NCBI GenBank assembly: GCA_017411805.1
Contig: JAFQPI010000020.1
Span: 1 to 64,000, forward strand
From: Clostridia bacterium
Lineage (GTDB): Bacteria; Bacillota; Clostridia; Oscillospirales; CAG-272
Length of the DNA: 64,000 bases
Direction: 5' to 3'
Of the stretch, positions 58,647 to 64,000 are shown piece after piece; the stretch's first letter is position 1; every line of letters starts with the position of its first letter. The notes below the pieces were generated by a model that saw nothing but the letters and a program-made list of their open reading frames with translations, had not been told where the DNA came from and searched no databases. The translations under genes were made by a program, and so were the position numbers.

Positions 58647-59339
58647 TAACTTTCTTATAATATGTCCCGCCATAATCAGCCCAACCGCTCCCGGCACAAA
58701 TGACAGGCTTCCCGGCGTATTTCTGCCGTTCTCGGATTCAAGCCCTTGCGCCTTTATCGGCTCCTCGTCCGACCATACGACATCAAGCTTTTTAATGCCC
58801 TTTTCCTTCATCTTCTTGCGCATTATCTTCGCAAGCGGGCAGACGCTCGTTTTGCTGATGTCGGAAATACGGAATCTTTCGGGATAGAGCTTGTTTCCCG
58901 CACCCATCGATGCAATCACGGGAACGCCCACAGCATCCGCACGGCAGATAAGCTCGACCTTCGCCGCAACCGTATCGACCGCGTCGGCAATGAAATCGAA
59001 CTGCGAGAGGTCGATCTCGTCGGCGTTTTCGGGCAGATAAAAGAGATTTATGGGGTGAACTTTACATTCGGGATTGATCGAAAGGATACGCTCCGCCATG
59101 ACCTCTGCCTTCGGTCTGCCGACGGTATTTTGCGTCGCTATGATCTGACGGTTTACGTTCGAGGGCGACACGGTATCGCCGTCAATGACTGTCAATTCAC
59201 CAACACCCGCGCGTGCCAAAGCCTCCGAGAGATGTCCGCCAACGCCGCCGAGCCCGAAGACCGCAACGTGCGAGTTTTTCAGTCTGTTCACGCCATCCTC
59301 GCCGAGCAAAGCCCGCGTCCGTGTATCGTCAAGTTGCAT
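58632..59339 (-). CDS. tcdA: tRNA threonylcarbamoyladenosine dehydratase (TcdA/CsdL-like)
   Basis: 235 residues from the ATG at 59339 (GAGGTG five bases upstream; an earlier in-frame start lacks one). E1-like ThiF fold: VAVFGLGGVGGHLSEAL near 26-42, VIDGDTVSPSNVNRQIIA, and ADAVDTVAAKVELI. ISKTSVCPLAKIMRKKMKEKGI and VVWSDEEPI are typical of TcdA rather than of ThiF or MoeB. It makes the cyclic form of t6A37 in tRNA. The final four codons lie within a palindromic repeat, so the repeat has replaced or extended the original end. Confidence 0.9.
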   Translation of the reverse strand: MQLDDTRTRALLGEDGVNRLKNSHVAVFGLGGVGGHLSEALARAGVGELTVIDGDTVSPSNVNRQIIATQNTVGRPKAEVMAERILSINPECKVHPINLFYLPENADEIDLSQFDFIADAVDTVAAKVELICRADAVGVPVIASMGAGNKLYPERFRISDISKTSVCPLAKIMRKKMKEKGIKKLDVVWSDEEPIKAQGLESENGRNTPGSLSFVPGAVGLIMAGHIIRKLSRFA

Positions 59340-59392
59340 TTTGTCACCTCGATCGTCATTTGCCATTTCTGTTTTTTAATTGCACAAACGGC

Positions 59393-59657
59393 GATCTCCT
59401 CATCCACCGCCCTACGGCGGTCCCCCTTCCCCGCTGGGGAAGGCTAATAGATAACTGCGAACATCAGTTACAGAGTGATAGTAATTACACAACCAAACTA
59501 ATGTATGTGTTAAAAATTGTGTAAATCAAAGTTTAGAAAAATGAGCGATGCTATAATTAGCCTTCCCCAGCGGGGAAGGGGGACCGCCGAGCCGGGTTCC
59601 CGAAAACGTGTTTGCACGTTTTTGGGGTTCGGGCGTGGGGCGGTGGATGAGGAGATC
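59393..59657. repeat. TIR element, family A copy 3
   Basis: Perfect 17-bp ends GATCTCCTCATCCACCG, extended by CCCCCTTCCCC and GGGGAAGGCTAAT arms as in copy 1. The right arm carries an inserted block (CCCGAAAACGTG, GCACGTTTTTGGGGTTCGGG) also present in the mini-element at 31665-31753. It occupies most of 59340-59850, where the only other thing seen is the Nudix promoter. Confidence 0.85.
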
Positions 59658-59779
59658 ATTATTGTTGCCAATTATACTCAGAATACAAATTATAATAGAT
59701 TATTGTTATAATTTTATCATAATTCCCCGAAATATGCAATAGAAAAATCCAAAAGACCGCGGCAATCTGCAAAAAAATC

Positions 59780-59808
59780 TTTACAAGAGGAAAAAAATAG
59801 TGTATAAT
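59780..59808 (+). promoter_or_regulatory. promoter of the Nudix gene
   Basis: TTTACA at 59780-59785, 17 bases, TATAAT at 59803-59808. Confidence 0.75.
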
Positions 59809-59850
59809 TATTCTGTATAAATATAAAATAAGAATTTGAGGTGATACCTT

Positions 59851-60405
59851 ATGCAAAATATCGATATGACCGAACGACGCCTTGACGGGCGCGAGGTCTA
59901 CTCGGGCAAGATACTTCACGTAATGGTCGACCGCGTTGAGCTTCCCGACGGTAAGGAGGCAACGCGCGAGTACGTCGGTCATCCCGGTGCCGTCTGCGTC
60001 GTTCCGATAAACGACAGGGGCGAGGTGCTTTGCGTCCGTCAATACCGATACACTCACGGTCGCGTCTTCCTCGAGATCCCCGCGGGCAAGCTCGAGCCGG
60101 GTGAGACCGATCGCCCCGCCGCCGCTCTCCGTGAGCTCCGTGAGGAAACGGGCGCGCGATGCGAGACCCTGACCTACATCGGCGACTTCATTCCCTCCCC
60201 CGCGATACTCGGCGAGGTGATATCAATGTATATCGCCGAGGGGCTTTCGATGGGTGATACTGATCCTGACGATGACGAATTCATCGACGTTGAGGCGATC
60301 CCTCTCGACAAGCTTGCCGAAATGTGCGTCTCGGGCGAGATCGCGGACGGCAAGACGATTGCGGCGGTGCTGAAGGCGAAATATATTTTGGAGAAGAGAA
60401 AATAA
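59851..60405 (+). CDS. Nudix hydrolase, ADP-ribose pyrophosphatase-like
   Basis: 184 residues. Family start ERRLDGREVYSGKILHVMVD and VRQYRYTHGRVFLEIPAGKLE are typical of ADP-ribose pyrophosphatases. The Nudix box runs from Gly79 through Glu85 to RELREETG (94-101); by my count the spacing between Glu85 and REL is one residue longer than canonical. It would hydrolyse ADP-ribose or similar nucleoside diphosphates. GAGGTGAT lies five bases before the ATG. Confidence 0.92.
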   Translation: MQNIDMTERRLDGREVYSGKILHVMVDRVELPDGKEATREYVGHPGAVCVVPINDRGEVLCVRQYRYTHGRVFLEIPAGKLEPGETDRPAAALRELREETGARCETLTYIGDFIPSPAILGEVISMYIAEGLSMGDTDPDDDEFIDVEAIPLDKLAEMCVSGEIADGKTIAAVLKAKYILEKRK

Positions 60406-60420
60406 CTTTCAAAGAGTGAA

Positions 60421-60457
60421 GGAGCAAAAATCTCCCCTCAAGGGGAGATTTTACTCC
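60421..60457 (+). terminator. terminator after the Nudix gene
   Basis: GGAG, AAAAATCTCCCCT, two-base loop, AGGGGAGATTTT, CTCC; a long stem soon after the stop at 60405. Confidence 0.75.
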
Positions 60458-60459
60458 TT

Positions 60460-60582
60460 CCAAAACGTCGACGGGGCGTCGCCGTTTTGAAGCGCAGGGG
60501 AAATTCCGACCTCTGCGGAGGTCGGCTAAAGAAACTTTTTGAAAAAAGTTTCTTTAGAATTTTCAAAAACTTTTCCGCTGCC
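60460..60582 (+). repeat. multi-hairpin element, family C copy 1
   Basis: CCAAAACG, a GACGGGGCGTC hairpin, CGTTTTGAAGCG, then CCGACCTCTGCGGAGGTCGG, then TAAAGAAACTTTTT with its complement, ending AAAACTTTTCCGCTGC. The constant parts recur at 63868-64000 in the opposite orientation while the hairpin sequences differ. Confidence 0.7.
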
Positions 60583-60624
60583 ATTGTCTTTAGTTTTTAA
60601 TAATTTGATATAAGGAGTCCAAAA

Positions 60625-62136
60625 ATGAAACTCAATTACAAACGCACACTCTTCGTCGGATTCGCATTCTTTCTGATCTGTGCCTTCTGGCAGGCATATG
60701 ACACCATCGTTCCGAAGATCCTGACCGACCGCTTCGGTATGTCGCAGTTCTGGTCGGGTGCGATCATGGCGATCGACAACATTCTCGCACTCTTCCTGCT
60801 CCCCCTCTTCGGTATCCTCTCGGATAAGACAAAATCCAAGCTCGGACGCCGTACACCCTTCATCATCGTCGGCACTCTGATCGCGGCTGTCGCGCTCATC
60901 TCGCTCTCATTTGTAGACTCGATGCAGCTTGACCGCCTCGGCAACATCGCTGACATCAACTCCGAGGAAGCGCGCACAATCCTTTACGATTACGATTACG
61001 CATCTCCTCTGACCACTCCCGAGGGCGAGGAATACGACCTCTCCGAGTTCAAGCGTGAGGATTTCGTCAAGATCCCCGCGACTCTCGAGAACGGCAAGGC
61101 TAATCCCGACTACACCAACTACGTCGTTCCCGCGCGCTCGGCTTATATCGCCGAGGAGATCGTCGGCAAGGATCCCTCCGCGCTGATAACCTTCATAGCC
61201 GTCCTCTTCGTGCTTCTGCTTTCAATGGCTACCTTCCGTACGCCCGCGGTAGCTCTGATGCCCGACGTTACCCCGAGACCCCTGCGTTCGAAGGCTAACG
61301 CCGTCATCAACCTCATGGGCACCATCGGCGGAAGCCTTATCCTCGGACTCGGTATGATCCTCGCCACGGGCTCGACCAAGAACACCTATATGCCCTACAC
61401 GGGTTACTTCTGCATCGTTGCGGGCATTATGCTCGTAAGCCTCGTGATCTTCCTCTCCACCGTCCGCGAGCGCAAGTTCGTTGCAGAAATGGAAGAAATC
61501 AGCCGCGAGAACGGTATAGTCGAAGGCAACGACGAGGACGATGCTTCGGGAAGCCGCAAGCTTTCGGCATCCGAGAGGCTCTCGCTCATTCTCCTTCTTG
61601 CATCCGTCGTTCTCTGGTTCTTCGGCTACAACGCCGTAACGAGCAAATACTCGGTCTATGCGGGACGTGTTCTTCAGCTTGACTACAATTCCACCCTTCT
61701 CGTAGCGAACATCGCGGCTCTGATCGCTTACCTCCCCGTTGGTATGATCGCAACCAAGGTTGGAAGAAAGAAGACCATCCTCGCGGGCGTTATCATGCTC
61801 TCGGGCGCATTCCTGCCCGCATCCTTCCTTGATGCGGGCACTCCCCTTCCCGTTATGATGATCCTCTTCGCCATCGCGGGTATCGGATGGGCAACCATCA
61901 ACGTCAACTCCTTCCCCATGGTCGTTGAGCTCGCTCGCGGCGGTAACGTCGGTAAGTACACCGGCTTCTACTACACCGCAAGTATGGCGGCTCAGACCCT
62001 CACCCCCGTCGTCTCCGGTTACCTCATGGACTCCTTTGGTCTGAAGATCCTCTTCCCCTACGCCGCGATCTTTGCCGCAGGTGCATTCGTCACAATGCTC
62101 TTCGTCCGTCACGGCGATTCCAAGCCCACCAAATAA
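60625..62136 (+). CDS. MFS transporter, sugar-type
   Basis: 503 residues with about 12 membrane segments. RTLFVGFAFFLICAFWQAYD at the start, the loop DKTKSKLGRRTPFIIVG typical of GPH/MFS sugar carriers, and VGRKKTILAGV at the matching site in the second half. About 85 mainly hydrophilic residues (roughly 100-185, with DYDYASPLTTPEGEEYDLSEF) are inserted before the fourth segment, apparently outside the cell. TATAAGGAG precedes the ATG. The operon continues with GDPD and murQ genes, so a cell-wall sugar or glycerophosphodiester is a plausible substrate. Confidence 0.85.
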   Translation: MKLNYKRTLFVGFAFFLICAFWQAYDTIVPKILTDRFGMSQFWSGAIMAIDNILALFLLPLFGILSDKTKSKLGRRTPFIIVGTLIAAVALISLSFVDSMQLDRLGNIADINSEEARTILYDYDYASPLTTPEGEEYDLSEFKREDFVKIPATLENGKANPDYTNYVVPARSAYIAEEIVGKDPSALITFIAVLFVLLLSMATFRTPAVALMPDVTPRPLRSKANAVINLMGTIGGSLILGLGMILATGSTKNTYMPYTGYFCIVAGIMLVSLVIFLSTVRERKFVAEMEEISRENGIVEGNDEDDASGSRKLSASERLSLILLLASVVLWFFGYNAVTSKYSVYAGRVLQLDYNSTLLVANIAALIAYLPVGMIATKVGRKKTILAGVIMLSGAFLPASFLDAGTPLPVMMILFAIAGIGWATINVNSFPMVVELARGGNVGKYTGFYYTASMAAQTLTPVVSGYLMDSFGLKILFPYAAIFAAGAFVTMLFVRHGDSKPTK

Positions 62137-62149
62137 TTGAGGTATAATA

Positions 62150-62962
62150 ATGATTATCGTTTATATTCTTATCGCGCTCGTCGCACTCACCGCGCTCTAT
62201 ATCTTCCTTCTCCGTCCCCGTACCGAGCATAAGACCTCGGTCGAGCCCCTCAAGGTTGACTACGCTCACCGCGGGCTCCACGGCGATTTTGCCGTGGAGA
62301 ACACGATGCAGGCTTTCTATGCCGCTGAGCGCGAAGGCTACGGAATCGAGCTCGACGTCCGTCTTTCCTCCGACAACAAGGTAGTCGTTTTCCACGACGA
62401 TACCCTCCAGCGTCTCTGCGACCGCACCGAGCGCGTCGACTCGAAGACCGCCTCGGAGCTTTCCTGGATCGACATCAAGGGCACGTACGAGAAGATACCG
62501 CTTTTTGAGGACGTTCTTGCCACCATCGACCCCACAACTCCCCTCTGCATTGAGCTCAAGGGCAACGACACGCGCCTCTGTGTCGAGCTTGCCAAGCTCC
62601 TTGACAAGGAAGACAGATACTATTCGGTCAAGTCCTTCAACCCGATGCTCATCTCGTGGTACCGCAAGAACCGCCCGAGAGTCGTTCGCGGCGTGCTTGT
62701 TTCCAATTTCCTCGCAAAGGGTCACAAGGGCAATATCTTCACACGATTTATCGCAACTACAATGGTCCTCAACTGCATCGCACAGCCCGACTACGTATCC
62801 TACGACTGCCGTCACCCCAAGCTTCTTCCCCTCGTGCTTTGCAAGAAGATCTATAACGTAATGACATTCACCTGGACCGTCAACACCCCCGAGCTCTACG
62901 GCGAGGCAAAGGCGCGCGGCGACGTTCCCGTTTTTGAAGGCTTCGAGCCCAAGAGATATTGA
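62150..62962 (+). CDS. glycerophosphodiester phosphodiesterase, membrane-anchored
   Basis: 270 residues. One N-terminal membrane segment (MIIVYILIALVALTALYIFL), then the GDPD barrel: His40-Arg41-Gly42 in AHRGLHG, ENTMQAF, Glu and Asp in IELDVRLS, His in VVFHDDTLQRL, and CIELKGND. Unlike the lipoprotein paralogues at 13508 and 15437 it has no accessory module. It hydrolyses glycerophosphodiesters to glycerol 3-phosphate and alcohol by family. GAGG precedes the ATG; murQ starts one base after its stop region. Confidence 0.9.
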   Translation: MIIVYILIALVALTALYIFLLRPRTEHKTSVEPLKVDYAHRGLHGDFAVENTMQAFYAAEREGYGIELDVRLSSDNKVVVFHDDTLQRLCDRTERVDSKTASELSWIDIKGTYEKIPLFEDVLATIDPTTPLCIELKGNDTRLCVELAKLLDKEDRYYSVKSFNPMLISWYRKNRPRVVRGVLVSNFLAKGHKGNIFTRFIATTMVLNCIAQPDYVSYDCRHPKLLPLVLCKKIYNVMTFTWTVNTPELYGEAKARGDVPVFEGFEPKRY

Positions 62963-62963
62963 T

Positions 62964-63794
62964 ATGAGAGACAATTACGACTCTCTGAAGACCGAGGGCA
63001 GAAACCCTCGGACAATGGACATTGATAAGCTTTCCTCGCTCGAAATGGTGCGCCTCATAAACCAAGAGAACCGCGCCGTTGAGGACGGAATCGACGAGGC
63101 ACTTCCCGAGATCGCGGCGGCTATCGATATGATCAGCGAAGCGATTGAAAATGGCGGTCACGTCATTTACGTCGGCTGCGGCACCTCGGGCAGACTCGGA
63201 ATCGTTGACGCCTCCGAATGTCCTCCGACCTTCGGCGTTGACTACGACCTCTTCCGCGGCGTTATCGCGGGGGGCAAAGAAGCAGTTTTCCGCGCTACCG
63301 AGAACGCCGAGGACAGCGAGGAAAAGGGTATGGTCGCGATTGAAACCGACGGCGCAGCCGCAGGCGACGTCGTTGTCGGACTTTCGGCATCGGGACGCGC
63401 CCCCTTCGTCATCGGTGCGCTCCAAAAGGCAAAAGAGCTCGGTTGCAAGACGATCGCCGTCACCTGCAATCCCGGTTCGCTTATGGAAAATCACTGCGAT
63501 ATTGCCGTTTCGGTATACGTCGGTCCCGAGGTCATTTCGGGCTCAACGCGACTCAAGGCGGGCACGGCGCAGAAGCTGATACTTAATATGTTCTCGACCT
63601 GCGCGATGATCAAGACGGGAAAGGTCCGCTCGAACCTTATGGTAAACGTCCGCCCGACCAACGAAAAGCTCGTCGAGCGCGCAACTCGTATCATTATGCA
63701 GCTTGCGGACGTAGATCGGGAGCACGCCGCCGAATTGCTTGCAAAATACGGAGACGTACCCACCGCGCTGGATGCTTACGCAAGTGGAAAGTGA
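62964..63794 (+). CDS. murQ: N-acetylmuramic acid 6-phosphate etherase
   Basis: 276 residues from the ATG at 62964. TEGRNPRTMDIDKLSSLEMV at the start, the SIS domain with YVGCGTSGRLGIVDASECPP (with the catalytic Glu) and GLSASGRAPFVIGAL, then NPGS and SGSTRLKAGTAQKLILNMFST. It removes the lactyl ether from MurNAc 6-phosphate in wall recycling. The protein ends ALDAYASGK, some 20 residues short of usual MurQ, and its stop is within AGTGGAAAGTGAAA repeats, so the C terminus seems cut by a repeat insertion; the active site is retained. Confidence 0.93.
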   Translation: MRDNYDSLKTEGRNPRTMDIDKLSSLEMVRLINQENRAVEDGIDEALPEIAAAIDMISEAIENGGHVIYVGCGTSGRLGIVDASECPPTFGVDYDLFRGVIAGGKEAVFRATENAEDSEEKGMVAIETDGAAAGDVVVGLSASGRAPFVIGALQKAKELGCKTIAVTCNPGSLMENHCDIAVSVYVGPEVISGSTRLKAGTAQKLILNMFSTCAMIKTGKVRSNLMVNVRPTNEKLVERATRIIMQLADVDREHAAELLAKYGDVPTALDAYASGK

Positions 63795-63840
63795 AAAGTG
63801 GAAAGTGAAAAGTTGTGGTGAATTTCCTCGCTTTGCTCGG
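63783..63840. repeat. AGTGGAAAGTGAAA repeats and GGAAATT hairpin
   Basis: Tandem AGTGGAAAGTGAAA-type units starting inside the murQ end, then GGTGAATTTCC and a CTCGCTTTGCTCGG-type palindrome. The hairpin part resembles the GGAAATTTCC blocks inside the family B elements. Confidence 0.6.
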
Positions 63841-63867
63841 AAATTATCATTAAAACAAAATACAACA

Positions 63868-64000
63868 GCAGCGGAAAGTTTTCGTCCACCTTTTTCAAAA
63901 GGTGGTGGAGTTTGAGGCAAAGCCTCATTTCAATGCGGAGGCTTCAGCCTTCGCCACTACGCTTCAAAACGGTGAAGCTCCGCTTCTCCGTTTTGGACAG
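63868..64000 (-). repeat. multi-hairpin element, family C copy 2 (cut by window edge)
   Basis: Read on the minus strand it has CCAAAACGG, a GAAGC hairpin, CGTTTTGAAGCG, further different hairpins (GGCTGAAGCC, GAGGCTTTGCCTC, CCACCTTTTGAAAAAGGTGG), and the end AAAACTTTCCGCTGC. Constant parts match 60460-60582. Confidence 0.7.

Noticed and set aside
58632..59339. E1-like ThiF protein as part of an anti-phage ubiquitin-like or CBASS system
   Set aside because: Sequence marks are those of TcdA, and there is no cyclase, E2-like or JAB gene nearby.

Overview
The window looks like the chromosome of a Gram-positive member of the class Clostridia, probably an uncultured gut or rumen lineage. Supporting signs are a long SRP RNA with an Alu domain upstream of dnaX-ybaB-recR (the Bacillus/Clostridium order), a ylm-type division cluster (yggS-sepF-yggT-DivIVA-position gene-ileS-lspA-rluD), a MecA-like adaptor, lipoproteins with lipobox cysteines, surface proteins with a C-terminal wall-sorting-like tail, and 17-bp-spaced TTGACA/TATAAT promoters before AGGAGG sites. 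Genus cannot be set from the sequence. Most genes are moderately GC-rich with C-ending codons; a few AT-rich patches (about 6.3-6.7 kb, 34.6-35.2 kb, 46.9-49.1 kb) look acquired.

Layout. 0-5 kb: lipoprotein gene, recR, ybaB, dnaX, a duplicated dnaX start and the SRP RNA, all on the minus strand. 5-13.4 kb: sigma factor with a membrane-anchored partner, then MoxR ATPase-DUF58-transglutaminase. 13.5-20.7 kb: two paralogous glycerophosphodiesterase-like lipoproteins, a fucosidase/isomerase pair and a D-2-hydroxyacid dehydrogenase. 20.9-27.5 kb: three tandem GLUG-type surface proteins; a fourth lies at 33.1 kb. 27.6-31.6 kb: operon for an Old-Yellow-Enzyme-type flavo-iron-sulfur reductase and both subunits of an aconitase X. 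31.8 kb: cation diffusion facilitator. 34.5-46.8 kb: HAD phosphatase, rluD, lspA, ileS, division cluster, HlyD-like protein, miaA and an unknown, all on the minus strand. 46.9-49.1 kb: AT-rich island with two RelE-superfamily toxin-antitoxin pairs around a putative zincin gene. 49.1-54.2 kb: queA, dapA, a membrane protein, an SGNH-hydrolase lipoprotein, family-4 uracil-DNA glycosylase, MecA-like. 54.4-59.3 kb: orphan solute-binding lipoprotein, GH109-like oxidoreductase, M42 peptidase, TcdA. 59.4-64 kb: Nudix hydrolase and an MFS-GDPD-murQ operon.

The most striking feature is the intergenic DNA. At least four families of small structured repeats are present: TIR elements built on CATCCACCGC-type ends (three copies plus an 89-bp derivative); 320-340-bp elements flanked by GCAAAATGC-type repeats, both full copies between convergent genes and both with a central hairpin whose stem covaries; a multi-hairpin element seen in opposite orientations at 60.5 and 63.9 kb; and arrays of different short palindromes joined by constant linkers (GAGTTAAG, GTGAAATC) that lie downstream of four genes and always have the same orientation relative to the gene. 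These arrays, the mosaic surface-protein cassette, the lipoprotein module shared by two unrelated hydrolase types, and the zincin/toxin island are the best candidates for undescribed biology. No rRNA, tRNA, CRISPR array, sortase, transposase or prophage gene was seen.
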